NCBI GenBank assembly: GCA_029262315.1
Contig: JAJCZP010000240.1
Span: 1 to 32,961 of the forward strand
Length of the DNA: 32,961 nucleotides
Reading direction: 5' to 3'
Source of the DNA: Deltaproteobacteria bacterium
GTDB lineage: Bacteria > Desulfobacterota > Binatia > UTPRO1
The notes beneath the pieces are model-generated. The model did not search any database. It had not been told where the DNA came from and was given only the letters and a program-made list of their open reading frames with translations. Positions within the stretch are counted from its first letter, which is position 1. Each line of letters starts with the position of its first letter. Of the stretch, positions 8,804-17,605 are shown piece by piece. The position numbers and the translations under genes were made by a program.

Positions 8804-9589
8804 CTACCAGGATCCGCCGGCCCCGCCGCCTCCGAAGCCGCCACCGCCAAACCCGCCGAATCCGCCACCGAGCCCGCCGCCGAAACCCCCGCCCCTGCCT
8901 CCGAAGCCGCCGCCCCCGAAACCGGTGCCCCACATTGGCGCCATCCAGAGGCCGCGGCGGCCGTGTCGACGGCCGCCGACGAGTCGAAGGTTCGGCACGA
9001 TGACGAAGAGGACCAGAAGTAGCAGCAGAAACGGAATAGCATCGGTGCCACGTTTGGCACGCTGGCGCGGTTGCGGGCGACGACTGGGTGTTCCGTCGAG
9101 CGCGATTGCGTACTCGCGGGCGATGGCGAGGGTCAGTTGGTCGACGCCGGCCGCGATGCCGGCGCCGTACTCGCCGGTGCGAAAGCGAGGCAGAATGAAT
9201 CGGTCACGGATTTCGCCGACGAGGCCATCCGGGAGCGCGCCCTCGATGCCGTAGCCGGTGAGAATGTGCATCTTCCGGTCCGCGACCGCGGTTAAGAAGA
9301 TGATGCCGTTGTCCTTGTCGCGTGCGCCGGGCTTCCACGACTCGGCGAGGCGCAGCGCGTAGTCGAAGACCTCGTCGGGAGCGGTGCTCGTGAGGGTGAC
9401 CACCGCGATCTCCGCGCCGGTTTTCTGCTGGACCTCGCGGATGCGTGCGGTGAGCGTCGCTTCCGTCCGCGCATCGATGACCTGCGCGAAGTCCGAAATC
9501 AGACCGAGCGGGGTCGGCAGAGCGGTCGGCTCGGCGAACGCCGTGGCTGGCAGCAGCGCGAGCAGCGCCAAGCTCCGGCGAGCAGTCAT
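8804..9589 (-). CDS. TPM-domain (YgcG-like) exported, membrane-anchored protein with Gly-rich tail
   Basis: The protein has 261 residues. A signal peptide (residues 1-18, ending near AFA) is followed by a TPM domain at about 25-150, with typical segments GLISDFAQVID, TGAEIAVVTL, DNGIIFLTAVADRKMHILTG and a GEIRDRFILPRFRTGEYG-like stretch. A single membrane helix lies near 185-200 (PFLLLLLVLFVIVPN). The last 45 residues are almost pure Gly/Phe with a few Ala and Arg. TPM proteins of this architecture (formerly called TPM phosphatases) accompany LemA and are thought to act in envelope or membrane-complex maintenance. The start ATG at 9589 overlaps the upstream gene's stop (ATGA). The frame is open further upstream but reads only shadow sequence. 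Confidence 0.9.
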   Translation of the reverse strand: MTARRSLALLALLPATAFAEPTALPTPLGLISDFAQVIDARTEATLTARIREVQQKTGAEIAVVTLTSTAPDEVFDYALRLAESWKPGARDKDNGIIFLTAVADRKMHILTGYGIEGALPDGLVGEIRDRFILPRFRTGEYGAGIAAGVDQLTLAIAREYAIALDGTPSRRPQPRQRAKRGTDAIPFLLLLLVLFVIVPNLRLVGGRRHGRRGLWMAPMWGTGFGGGGFGGRGGGFGGGLGGGFGGFGGGGFGGGGAGGSW

Positions 9590-10305
9590 TGCGCGCCGTG
9601 CAAGGCACGATCGGCAATGGTAGCGAGCAGCTCCACGTCTTGCAGGTAGTCGTCGAAGTGCTGCTCGATGGGTTGATCGACGAGCGTTGGATCCAGCGCC
9701 GCCAGCGCGGGCATGGCGCACTCGTAGCAGCGTTCGAAGCGCTCGACGACGCTGTGCGGTGATCCCGCCCAGCCCTCGCCGCGGAGCTGGAGCAGCCCGC
9801 GCATCACCATAAGGAAGCTCTTGCGCGAGTCGAGCATGAGCGCGCGGAGCTCACGGCCCGAGCCCGCCAGCTCGAGGTAGAGTTCCCGGAGACGTACCAG
9901 CTTGCCCTTGGCCTCGCGCTCGCACTCGCGGCGGATGGCGTCCGCGGGGAGATCGAGCCCGGTGAACATGTCGGCGCCGGCGAGGACGCGATGATACGCC
10001 TGGATGTCGAGGAACTCGAGTGGGAAGACGTCGAGCGAGCGCGCGAGGTCGGTCGTGGAGAGGAGGAGCGGCGCCGCGAATCCCTCGGGGCGCCACTGCG
10101 TCAGCCATTGCGCGACCTGGCCCAGCTGAGCAAAGCCGAGCGGCTCGGCGACGACAGCGAGATTCACGTTGGAGCGTCGCGGGTCGAAGTCGTCTCGTGC
10201 GGCGCTACCGTAGACGACGAGCGACCGCAACGGCTCGCCCAGCGTCGTGGCGAGTTCCGCTGCGGCGGTTGGGATCATCCGCTCGGGTGCTGTTCGCCAC
10301 GGCAT
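9586..10305 (-). CDS. Nucleotidyltransferase-like protein with altered active site
   Basis: The protein has 239 residues from the ATG at 10305; MIPTAAAEL at 10278 is an alternative start. Residues 25-52 read like the start of a minimal nucleotidyltransferase fold, with the GS motif VYGSAARDD and then RRSNVNLAVV. In active enzymes the latter would carry Asp-x-Asp (SDIDL or similar), but here both positions are Asn (N46, N48). The second half is helical and rich in Arg, Glu and Leu. A degenerate or regulatory nucleotidyltransferase domain is therefore likelier than an active enzyme. It is the first gene of the leftward operon, overlaps the TPM gene, and is divergent from the CobS-like gene 41 bases away. 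Confidence 0.7.
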   Translation of the reverse strand: MPWRTAPERMIPTAAAELATTLGEPLRSLVVYGSAARDDFDPRRSNVNLAVVAEPLGFAQLGQVAQWLTQWRPEGFAAPLLLSTTDLARSLDVFPLEFLDIQAYHRVLAGADMFTGLDLPADAIRRECEREAKGKLVRLRELYLELAGSGRELRALMLDSRKSFLMVMRGLLQLRGEGWAGSPHSVVERFERCYECAMPALAALDPTLVDQPIEQHFDDYLQDVELLATIADRALHGAQ

Positions 10306-10346
10306 GTGCGCGAATGATAGGAAGCAAGCCCGAGCGGCGCAACCAA

Positions 10347-11123
10347 ATGACCCCCGACATGAGCAATGACGAGCAGCAGGCAGCGTTGGAGGCTCGGCCA
10401 TCGGCGAACGAGCCGGCGGCTCTCGTTGTTCAGCTCCTGACGGCGATTCGTGAACTCACGATCGTGCCGATGCCAGGTGCGGACGACGAGGCGCGTGGCG
10501 AGAGCGCCCTGTTCTTTCCTGTCGTGGGGCTCGCCCTCGGAGCGGTGGCGCTCGCTGTGTCCGATGGGCTCCCCGCCGCAATGCCCTCGACTGTGCGTGC
10601 GATGCTGCTCGTCGGGGTGCTGGCCGTGTTGTCGGGGGGTCGTCATCTGGGCGGCGTTGCGCGGACGGCGACCGCGCCCGGATGTGGGAACGATGGAGCG
10701 ATCCGTGCGCGCGGTGTGGCGGTGGCCGCCGCGCTTCTGCTGGCGCAAATCAGTGTGCTGGCGGGATTGACCGGGGGTGCGCTCATCGCGGGGCTGTTGT
10801 TCGCACCCACACTCAGCCGTTGGTCGATGGTCGCGTTCGCGTTCGGGTCGCGCACGGTCCGTGGCGGCACGGCCGACGATCTGGCGCTTCGCGGCATGAA
10901 GTTTCGCGAGTTCGCCGGCGCCAGCGTCATGGCGCTCGGGGTGACGCTCACCTACACCGAAGCGTGGGGGCTCGTGGTCATTCTGGCGGTAGGAGTATTC
11001 GCGATCGGTAGCCGCGTGGTGGCCCATTCGGTATGGGGCGGTGTGACGCGTCCGTTGGTCGATACCGTCGGCGTATGCAACGAAACGATCGCGCTCGGGA
11101 TGTTCGCGCTCGCCAACGGGTAG
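10347..11123 (+). CDS. CobS-like membrane protein lacking the metal-binding motif
   Basis: The protein has 258 residues and about six hydrophobic segments. The order of features follows cobalamin synthase (adenosylcobinamide-GDP ribazoletransferase): LTAIRELTIVPMP near the N-terminus (compare F-TRLPVP in CobS), FFPVVGLALGA, and then SGGRHLGGVARTATA at 96-110. The last corresponds to the CobS signature GGFHLDGLADTCDG, but its three aspartates are replaced by Gly102, Arg106 and Thr109. The later GTHG-type motif is also absent (AIRARG). No other cobalamin gene is nearby. It is probably a CobS paralogue without transferase activity. Other starts are possible at 10314 and 10359. Confidence 0.68.
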   Translation: MTPDMSNDEQQAALEARPSANEPAALVVQLLTAIRELTIVPMPGADDEARGESALFFPVVGLALGAVALAVSDGLPAAMPSTVRAMLLVGVLAVLSGGRHLGGVARTATAPGCGNDGAIRARGVAVAAALLLAQISVLAGLTGGALIAGLLFAPTLSRWSMVAFAFGSRTVRGGTADDLALRGMKFREFAGASVMALGVTLTYTEAWGLVVILAVGVFAIGSRVVAHSVWGGVTRPLVDTVGVCNETIALGMFALANG

Positions 11124-11156
11124 GGCGGGGCGCGTCGCGCGCAACGGGAGGGAAGC

Positions 11157-12650
11157 ATGGCGACTACACCGACATATGTGATGTCGATCGATCAGGGTAC
11201 GACCGGATCGACGGTGCTTGTTTTCGATCGCCGCGGCCGGATCGCCGGTCGCGCGTATTCGGAATTTCGCCAGTACTATCCGAAGCCGGGGTGGGTCGAA
11301 CACGACCCCGAGGAGATCTGGCGCGTGACGCTGAAGGTCGCGCGTGCCGCACTGCGGAAGGCGAAGATTACCGCGGCACGCCTGTCCGGGATCGGTATTA
11401 CCAATCAACGCGAGACGACGATCGTGTGGGATCGTCGCACCGGACAGCCGGTGCACAAGGCGATCGTCTGGCAGGACCGTCGTACGACCGACACATGTCA
11501 GGAATTGAAGGAAGCGGGTCACGAGGCCTCGGTTCGGGCCAAGACCGGCCTCGTGTTGGATCCGTACTTTTCGGGGACGAAGGTGGCGTGGATTCTCGAT
11601 CACGTGCGCAATGCCAGGGCCCGCGCCGCGCACGGTGATCTCGTCTTCGGGACAATCGACTCCTGGTTGATCTGGAAGCTGACCGGTGGGCGGGTGCACG
11701 CCACCGATCCGACGAATGCGTCGCGGACGCTGCTCTACGACATCAACGACCAACGGTGGGATTCCACATTGCTCCGGCTCTTCGATGTCCCGGAGTCGAT
11801 GCTCCCGACGGTGTATCCGTCGAGCGGGGTGATCGCCGAAACTGAGCCAAAGCTCTTCGGCACGGCCGTGCCGATCGCGGGGGTGGCGGGCGATCAGCAG
11901 GCGGCCCTCTTTGGCCAGGCCTGTTTCGAGCCTGGCAAGGTCAAGAATACTTACGGGACGGGCTGCTTCGTCCTGATGCCGACCGGCCCCAAGGCCGTCA
12001 TGTCCGATCGGGGTTTGCTGACGACGATCGCATGCGGGCCGGGTGGTCGGGTGAGCTACGCGCTCGAGGGGGCGATCTTCATTGCGGGCGCGGCGATCCA
12101 GTGGCTCCGTGACGGGCTCCAGATCGTCAAAAAGGCCGCCGATAGCGAGGCGCTCGCCCGGAGTGTGGACTCGACCCTCGGGGTCTACGTCGTCCCGGCG
12201 TTCGTCGGCCTTGGCGCCCCACACTGGGATCCTGAGGCCCGGGGCGCGATTCTCGGCCTGACGCGGGGGGTGACCCGGGCCCATATCGTGCGGGCGACGC
12301 TCGAGTCGCTGGCCTACCAGACCCGCGATGTTCTCGATGCCATCAGCGCCGAGGCGGGCACCAAGATCGACATCCTGCGGGTCGACGGCGGGGCCGCTGC
12401 CAACGGGTTCCTGATGCAGTTTCAGGCCGATATTCTGGGGATTCCGGTCGATCGGCCCAAGGTGCTCGAGACCACGGCGCTCGGGGCGGCGCTGCTGGCT
12501 GGCCTCGGCACCGGCCTCTGGACCCAGGCCAACCTGGACCGCGTGCGGGCTGTGGATAAGGTCTTCAAGCCCAAGATGAAGGCTCCCGTTCGCGAGCGGC
12601 ACTATGCCGGTTGGCAGGAGGCCGTCTCCCGGGTCCGCACGGGACGTTGA
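11157..12650 (+). CDS. glpK: Glycerol kinase
   Basis: This is a 497-residue FGGY-family kinase that phosphorylates glycerol to sn-glycerol-3-phosphate with ATP. The N-terminal phosphate loop [15 protein letters not shown], the segment [20 protein letters not shown] and the substrate region [14 protein letters not shown] are typical of glycerol kinase. So are the later [18 protein letters not shown] and the C-terminal ATP-site signature [19 protein letters not shown]. The length matches the family. GGGAGGGA precedes the ATG. It starts 33 bases after the CobS-like gene. No glycerol facilitator or GlpD is adjacent. Its last codons overlap the promoter of the next operon. Confidence 0.96.
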   Translation: MATTPTYVMSIDQGTTGSTVLVFDRRGRIAGRAYSEFRQYYPKPGWVEHDPEEIWRVTLKVARAALRKAKITAARLSGIGITNQRETTIVWDRRTGQPVHKAIVWQDRRTTDTCQELKEAGHEASVRAKTGLVLDPYFSGTKVAWILDHVRNARARAAHGDLVFGTIDSWLIWKLTGGRVHATDPTNASRTLLYDINDQRWDSTLLRLFDVPESMLPTVYPSSGVIAETEPKLFGTAVPIAGVAGDQQAALFGQACFEPGKVKNTYGTGCFVLMPTGPKAVMSDRGLLTTIACGPGGRVSYALEGAIFIAGAAIQWLRDGLQIVKKAADSEALARSVDSTLGVYVVPAFVGLGAPHWDPEARGAILGLTRGVTRAHIVRATLESLAYQTRDVLDAISAEAGTKIDILRVDGGAAANGFLMQFQADILGIPVDRPKVLETTALGAALLAGLGTGLWTQANLDRVRAVDKVFKPKMKAPVRERHYAGWQEAVSRVRTGR

Positions 12651-12675
12651 AGGAGCGCGGGGGCCTTGTTATAGT
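12647..12675 (+). promoter_or_regulatory. Sigma70-type promoter for the rpmE-his operon
   Basis: A TTGAAG -35 box (12647-12652), a 17-base spacer and a TATAGT -10 box (12670-12675) match the housekeeping consensus closely. The predicted start of transcription, near 12682, is about 25 bases before the rpmE ATG. The -35 box overlaps the glpK stop codon. AT-rich hexamers with this exact spacing are rare in such GC-rich DNA, which supports the call. Confidence 0.65.
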
Positions 12676-12706
12676 GCTCGTTTCCCGGCGGCAGGAGGGT
12701 TCAACC

Positions 12707-12922
12707 ATGAAGGAAGGCATTCATCCGGCGTACGCGGCCGCGAAGATCACTTGTGCGTGCGGTAGTATCATCGAAACGCGGTCGACTGTCGCCGACATCC
12801 ACGTCGAGATCTGTTCTGCGTGCCATCCGTTCTATACCGGCAAGCAGAAGCTCGTGGACACTGCCGGCCGCGTCGAGCGTTTCAAGCGCAAGTTCGGCGA
12901 CACCCGCGCCGGACAGCGCTAG
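12707..12922 (+). CDS. rpmE: 50S ribosomal protein L31 (zinc-binding type)
   Basis: This is a 71-residue ribosomal protein of the large subunit. The start ATG at 12707 follows a GGAGGG Shine-Dalgarno, and family sequence begins there (MKEGIHPAY). Cysteines in CAC near residue 16 and in [11 protein letters not shown] form the zinc-binding set of the C+ type of L31, so the protein would normally be incorporated under zinc-replete conditions. The tail [11 protein letters not shown] is typical. It is the first gene after a promoter at the end of glpK, and prfA follows 126 bases downstream, a common pairing in bacteria. Confidence 0.97.
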   Translation: MKEGIHPAYAAAKITCACGSIIETRSTVADIHVEICSACHPFYTGKQKLVDTAGRVERFKRKFGDTRAGQR

Positions 12923-13048
12923 ATTCGTCCGTTCGGTTCCGCTCCCGTGCGTGCGGCCGCTTCGCGGCTGTGCGCCGTGCGAAGGAGTTCCCTCGCCATC
13001 GGTGGCATGCAGGATCGCGCGTAGTGCGCGGGTGGGGGCGACTGCGTA

Positions 13049-14116
13049 ATGTATGAGAAGCTGGATGCGGTCGAGCAGCGGTTCGTGGAGCTCGAGCGGC
13101 TGCTCGTCGACGCCGACGTCATCGCCAACCGGGCCGAGTACGCCAAGCTCGCGAAGGAGCGCTCCGGGATCGACGAGATCGTGCGGTCCTTTCGCGCCTG
13201 GCAGGAGTTGCAGGCGCAGATCGAGGGCAACAAGTCGCTCCTGCAAGACTCGGACGAGGACATGCGCGCGATGGCCCAGGAGGAACTTCCCGGGCTCCGA
13301 GCGCAATGCGAGGTCATCGAGGAGGAGCTGAAGCGCCTGCTGCTGCCACGCGATCCCAACGACGAGCGGAACGTCCTGCTGGAGATCCGCGCTGGCGCCG
13401 GTGGTGATGAGGCGAGTCTGTTCGCGGCCGAGCTGTTCCGTATGTACGGCCGCTATGCGGAGACGCGTCATTGGAAGGTCGACGTCCTCAGCTCCAGTGA
13501 GACCGGACTCAAGGGTTTCAAGGAGGTCATTGCGTCGATCGAGGGGCAGGGCGCGTTCAGTCGACTGAAGTACGAAGGTGGCGTGCATCGCGTGCAGCGC
13601 GTGCCGCTCACCGAGGGCTCGGGGCGCATTCACACTTCCGCGGTGACGGTTGCGGTGTTGCCCGAGGCCGACGAGGTCGATGTCCACATCGAGGACAAAG
13701 AGCTGAAGATCGATGTCTACCGCTCGTCAGGGCCCGGGGGGCAGAGCGTCAACACCACGGACTCGGCGGTTCGGGTCACGCACTTGCCGACCAATCTCGT
13801 CGTCACCTGCCAGGATGAGAAGTCGCAGCACAAGAACAAAGCGAAGGCGCTGAAGATCCTGCGCGCCCGTCTCCTCGACCGGGCGATGGCGGAGCAGCAC
13901 TCGGAGATTGCCGCCAACCGGCGCAGTATGGTCGGGACCGGCGATCGGTCCGAGCGCATCCGGACCTATAACTTTCCGCAGAGCAGAATTACCGATCACC
14001 GCATCAATCTGACGTTGCATTCGTTGGACAAGACGCTCGAGGGTGAGCTCGACCCGCTCATCGACGCGCTCGTGACGCACTACCAGGCCGAGGCCCTGAA
14101 GGCGGCGGCCTCGTGA
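13049..14116 (+). CDS. prfA: Peptide chain release factor 1
   Basis: This is a 355-residue class I release factor that reads UAA and UAG and triggers peptidyl-tRNA hydrolysis. The GGQ motif that enters the peptidyl-transferase centre is at 230-232, within [17 protein letters not shown]. The codon-recognition PxT motif is PLT at 186-188, which marks RF1 rather than RF2 (SPF). The length is normal. The ATG is preceded by GGTGGGGG. The stop overlaps the prmC start (GTGA). PrmC methylates the GGQ glutamine of this protein, so the coupling makes functional sense. Confidence 0.97.
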   Translation: MYEKLDAVEQRFVELERLLVDADVIANRAEYAKLAKERSGIDEIVRSFRAWQELQAQIEGNKSLLQDSDEDMRAMAQEELPGLRAQCEVIEEELKRLLLPRDPNDERNVLLEIRAGAGGDEASLFAAELFRMYGRYAETRHWKVDVLSSSETGLKGFKEVIASIEGQGAFSRLKYEGGVHRVQRVPLTEGSGRIHTSAVTVAVLPEADEVDVHIEDKELKIDVYRSSGPGGQSVNTTDSAVRVTHLPTNLVVTCQDEKSQHKNKAKALKILRARLLDRAMAEQHSEIAANRRSMVGTGDRSERIRTYNFPQSRITDHRINLTLHSLDKTLEGELDPLIDALVTHYQAEALKAAAS

Positions 14117-15000
14117 TCGCGGAATCGAACGGCGTCGCCCAACCGGAGGCGCCACGGACGGTGCTCGACTATCTCCGCCGGGCGACCGTGTTCCTTACCC
14201 AGCACGACATCGCGACGCCACGGCTCGATGCCGAGGTCTTGCTCGCCTTCCTTCTGGAGGCCAACCGGGTCGACGTCTACCTGCGCTTCGATCAGCCGCT
14301 CGGCGAGGCCGAAGTGGTGGCGTACCGCGAACTGGTGCGCCGGCGGGGGCTCGGCGAGCCGGTTGCGTATCTGACGGGACGGCGCGAATTCTGGTCGCGG
14401 GACGTTCGCGTGACGCCGGATGTCCTCATTCCGCGTCCCGAGACCGAGCTCCTGGTCGAGCGCGCGCTCGCGGATCTCGGCGATCGCGCCCGGGTCCTCC
14501 GCGTGCTCGATCTCGGTACCGGGAGCGGTGCGCTCGCGCTGGCGCTTGCCACGGAGTTGCCGGGCGCGCACGTGGTCGCGCTCGATGTGTCGCCGGCGGC
14601 GGTGGCCGTGGCGCGGGGCAACGTCGAGGCGGCCGGCCTCACCGATCGTGTCGAGGTCGCCGTTTCGGATTGGACCGCGTCGATCGACGGCGGCCCGTGT
14701 TTCGATCTGATCGTGTGCAATCCCCCTTACGTCGAGACGGCAGCGATCGACACCCTCGCGACCGAGGTGCGTCAGGAGCCGGCACTCGCGCTCGATGGCG
14801 GCCCGGACGGTCTCGCGGCCTACCGGACGTTCGTGCCGATGGCGGTGCCACTCCTGGCGTCCGGAGGGAGGCTGTTGCTCGAGGTTGGCGAAGGCCAGGC
14901 CGAGCCAGTGGCGGCGCTTCTGGGCGCCGCGGGCTCGCGAGAGATTGCCAGCTATCGGGACCTGGCGGGTATCGAGCGGGTGGTCGGAGGCCACGCCTGA
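14113..15000 (+). CDS. prmC: Protein-(glutamine-N5) methyltransferase, release-factor specific
   Basis: This is a 295-residue SAM-dependent enzyme that methylates the GGQ glutamine of release factors. A helical N-terminal substrate-binding domain (about 15-90) leads to [20 protein letters not shown], a family hallmark. The SAM-binding loop LDLGTGSGA is at 132-140 and the catalytic NPPY at 203-206. The GTG start at 14113 overlaps the prfA stop. Its own stop TGA shares its last base with the murA ATG. The length is standard. Confidence 0.95.
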   Translation: MIAESNGVAQPEAPRTVLDYLRRATVFLTQHDIATPRLDAEVLLAFLLEANRVDVYLRFDQPLGEAEVVAYRELVRRRGLGEPVAYLTGRREFWSRDVRVTPDVLIPRPETELLVERALADLGDRARVLRVLDLGTGSGALALALATELPGAHVVALDVSPAAVAVARGNVEAAGLTDRVEVAVSDWTASIDGGPCFDLIVCNPPYVETAAIDTLATEVRQEPALALDGGPDGLAAYRTFVPMAVPLLASGGRLLLEVGEGQAEPVAALLGAAGSREIASYRDLAGIERVVGGHA

Positions 15001-16268
15001 TGGAGAAGATCGTGATCGAGGGCGGACGAGCGCTCCGGGGGGAGGTGCCCGTCAGCGGCTCGAAGAACGCGGGACTGCCGTTGCTGTTCGCGACCCTGCT
15101 CACTTCCGAGCGTTGCGTCGTCCGTGGTTTGCCCCACGTCCGGGATATGACGACCAGTCTTCGGCTGCTCGAGCAGATGGGCGCGCGTGTGGGCGACGAC
15201 GGTTCGAATGGCATGGTCGTCGAGGCCCGCACGCTCGCGTCCACGGAGGCACCGTACGATCTCGTGAAGACCATGCGGGCGTCTTTCCTGGCGCTCGGTC
15301 CGCTGGTTGCGCGGACGGGTCATGCACGGGTTTCGACCCCAGGCGGATGCGCTATCGGTAGTCGCCCCGTCGATATTCACCTCTCGGGCCTCGAGCGGCT
15401 TGGCGCGTCGATTCGCCAGAGTCACGGCTACGTCGAGGCCGAAGCCTCGCGTCTCCAGGGTGCTCCGGTGCCGCTCGAGTTTCCCTCCGTGGGCGCGACC
15501 GAAAACCTGATGATGGCCGCCACCCTCGCACGTGGAACCACCACGATCGAGAATGCGGCCCGCGAGCCGGAGATCATCGATCTGGCCGACACGCTGATCG
15601 CCATGGGCGCTACGATCGACGGTGCGGGGACGTCGACGATCACGATCGAGGGTGTGCGCGAGCTCGGCGGCTTCGACCATGTGGTCATTCCCGACCGGAT
15701 CGAGGCGGGGACGCTGATCATCGCCGCGGCGATCACGGGCGGTGACGTGTTCGTGCGTGGCGCACGGCCCGATCATCTCCAGGGGTTGCTGCCGAAGCTC
15801 GAAGAGGCGGGCGTCTCGCTCGAGGCTCGCGACGGCGGACTCGCGGTGAGCGTGCCCGCGGGGCTCAAGGCGGTCGACCTCCGGACGGCGCCCTTTCCCG
15901 GTTTCCCGACCGATCTGCAGGCGCAGTTCATGGCGCTCATGACGACAGCGCGTGGGCGAAGCGTCATGATCGAGAGCATCTTCGAGAACCGATTCATGCA
16001 CGTGCAGGAGCTGGTGCGGATGGGGGCCGATATCAAGATCGACGGCAACAGTGCCGCGGTTCGTGGCGTGTCCCACTTGTCCGGCGCGCAGGTCATGGCC
16101 ACCGATCTGCGGGCGAGTGTGTGCCTCGTCCTGGCCGGGTTGGTCGCGAGCAACACGACCGAAGTGTCGCGCGTGTATCACCTCGATCGTGGCTACGAAC
16201 GTCTCGAAGAGAAGTTGACGGCACTCGGCGCCTGCGTGCGTCGGGTTCCTGCAGGGAGCACTCCCTAG
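15000..16268 (+). CDS. murA: UDP-N-acetylglucosamine 1-carboxyvinyltransferase
   Basis: This is a 422-residue cytosolic enzyme of the first committed step of peptidoglycan synthesis. It transfers enolpyruvate from PEP to UDP-GlcNAc. Lys22-Asn23 (GSKNAGLPLLF) and the active-site loop TPGGCAIGSRPVDIH with Cys117 are present. That cysteine is the fosfomycin target, so the enzyme is of the sensitive type. The C-terminal FPTDLQAQFMAL and IFENRFMHVQEL are conserved. The ATG at 15000 overlaps the prmC stop by one base, and the stop overlaps the hisD GTG by one base, giving strict translational coupling across unrelated pathways. Confidence 0.96.
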   Translation: MEKIVIEGGRALRGEVPVSGSKNAGLPLLFATLLTSERCVVRGLPHVRDMTTSLRLLEQMGARVGDDGSNGMVVEARTLASTEAPYDLVKTMRASFLALGPLVARTGHARVSTPGGCAIGSRPVDIHLSGLERLGASIRQSHGYVEAEASRLQGAPVPLEFPSVGATENLMMAATLARGTTTIENAAREPEIIDLADTLIAMGATIDGAGTSTITIEGVRELGGFDHVVIPDRIEAGTLIIAAAITGGDVFVRGARPDHLQGLLPKLEEAGVSLEARDGGLAVSVPAGLKAVDLRTAPFPGFPTDLQAQFMALMTTARGRSVMIESIFENRFMHVQELVRMGADIKIDGNSAAVRGVSHLSGAQVMATDLRASVCLVLAGLVASNTTEVSRVYHLDRGYERLEEKLTALGACVRRVPAGSTP

Positions 16269-17605
16269 TGGCGAAAGCCTCAGCGGGGCCGTTGGCCGTG
16301 TTTACGGTGCCCGGGCGTGCGGCCGCGGCGCGGGTGACGTTCCTCGAGGGGCGCGGTGAGCGCATCTCCGGTGATGTCGAGCGCCGCGTGCGTACGATCG
16401 TCGACGGCGTGCGGCGTCGCGGGGATGCCGCCTTGTTCGCGTATACCAAGCGTTTCGACGGCGTGACGCTTTCGGGGCGGACCATCGAGGTGCCGAAACG
16501 CGAGATGGCGCAGGCCGAACGGTCGCTTGCGCCGGATGTGCGGCGTGCCCTCCGTCTCGCGGCGCGACGTATCGAGGCGTTTCATCGCCGCCAGCGACCC
16601 GCGTCGTGGCGTTTCCGCGATGCCAGCGGTGCACAGCTCGGCCAGATCGTTCGGCCGCTCGATCGCGCGGGGGTGTATATTCCTGGGGGTACCGCTGCGT
16701 ATCCATCCTCGGTGCTGATGAACGTCGTGCCCGCGAAGGTCGCGGGCGTTGGGGAAGTGATCGGCGTCACGCCGGCAGGGCGCGGCGGCATCGCGCCGTC
16801 GGTCCTTGCCGCGGCCCACATCGCTGGCGTCGACCGACTGTTTCGGATCGGGGGCGCGCAGGCGGTTGCCGCGCTCGCGTACGGCACGCGCACGGTACCG
16901 CGCGTCGACAAGATTACGGGGCCCGGGAACGCCTACGTGGCCACCGCCAAGCGTCTCGTGTTCGGTACCGTCGACATCGACATGATCGCGGGTCCGAGCG
17001 AGATCCTGATTGTGGCCGATGGCAGTGCCCGACCTGATTTCGTCGCTGCCGATCTCCTCGCGCAGGCCGAGCACGATCCACTCGCCGCGGCGATTCTGGT
17101 GACGGCGTCGGGCACGTTGGTTGCGAAGGTGCAGGCCGAGTTGACGGCCCAGCTCGCGCGCCTGCCGCGTCGGACGATCGCACGCCGCGCCCTCCGGAAG
17201 CAGGGCACCGCCTTTGTCACCCGCAGTCTCCGTGAGTCCATGGCGCTCGCCAACCAACTCGCGCCCGAGCACCTGGAGCTTGCGGTGCGTCGTCCCGAGC
17301 GTTTGCTTCGCCAGGTGCGGCATGCGGGCGCGGTCTTTCTCGGCGAGCACACGCCGGAGGCGTTTGGCGACTATCTGGCGGGTCCGAACCACATTCTCCC
17401 GACCGGGGGCGCGGCGCGTTTCTCGTCGCCGCTCGGTGTCTACGATTTCGTCAAGCGATCGAGCGTGATTGCGGCCTCGGCGGCGACATTGCGGCGGCTT
17501 GGTCCGTCCGTGATGCGCCTCGCCGAGCTCGAGGGGCTCGACGCTCATGCCGTCGCGGTGGGGGTGCGCCTCGGCTACAATGGTCGTCGAAAGGATCGCG
17601 AATGA
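16268..17605 (+). CDS. hisD: Histidinol dehydrogenase
   Basis: This is a 445-residue zinc enzyme for the last two steps of histidine synthesis (histidinol to histidine, two NAD+ reduced). The GTG at 16268 overlaps the murA stop, and family sequence starts soon after. The catalytic pair Glu334-His335 is in LAPEHLEL. Zinc ligands are seen at Gln266 and His269 (LLAQAEHD), Asp368 (AFGDYL) and a His near 428. NAD-site segments GVYIPGGTAAYPSSVLMN and KITGPGNAYVATAK are clear. It lies directly after murA; hisG, which precedes hisD in many relatives, is not there. Confidence 0.96.
   Translation: MAKASAGPLAVFTVPGRAAAARVTFLEGRGERISGDVERRVRTIVDGVRRRGDAALFAYTKRFDGVTLSGRTIEVPKREMAQAERSLAPDVRRALRLAARRIEAFHRRQRPASWRFRDASGAQLGQIVRPLDRAGVYIPGGTAAYPSSVLMNVVPAKVAGVGEVIGVTPAGRGGIAPSVLAAAHIAGVDRLFRIGGAQAVAALAYGTRTVPRVDKITGPGNAYVATAKRLVFGTVDIDMIAGPSEILIVADGSARPDFVAADLLAQAEHDPLAAAILVTASGTLVAKVQAELTAQLARLPRRTIARRALRKQGTAFVTRSLRESMALANQLAPEHLELAVRRPERLLRQVRHAGAVFLGEHTPEAFGDYLAGPNHILPTGGAARFSSPLGVYDFVKRSSVIAASAATLRRLGPSVMRLAELEGLDAHAVAVGVRLGYNGRRKDRE

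Noticed and set aside
8804-8960. Gly-rich low-complexity coding as a possible assembly artefact
   Set aside because: Gly-rich tails after a membrane helix are normal for TPM/YgcG-type proteins, and the frame is uninterrupted to a proper stop.
10275-12602. A 775-codon open frame on the minus strand across the CobS-like gene and glpK
   Set aside because: It is an antisense shadow of high-GC coding DNA. Its residues are Arg/His/Pro-rich without any domain, and the + strand genes are clear.
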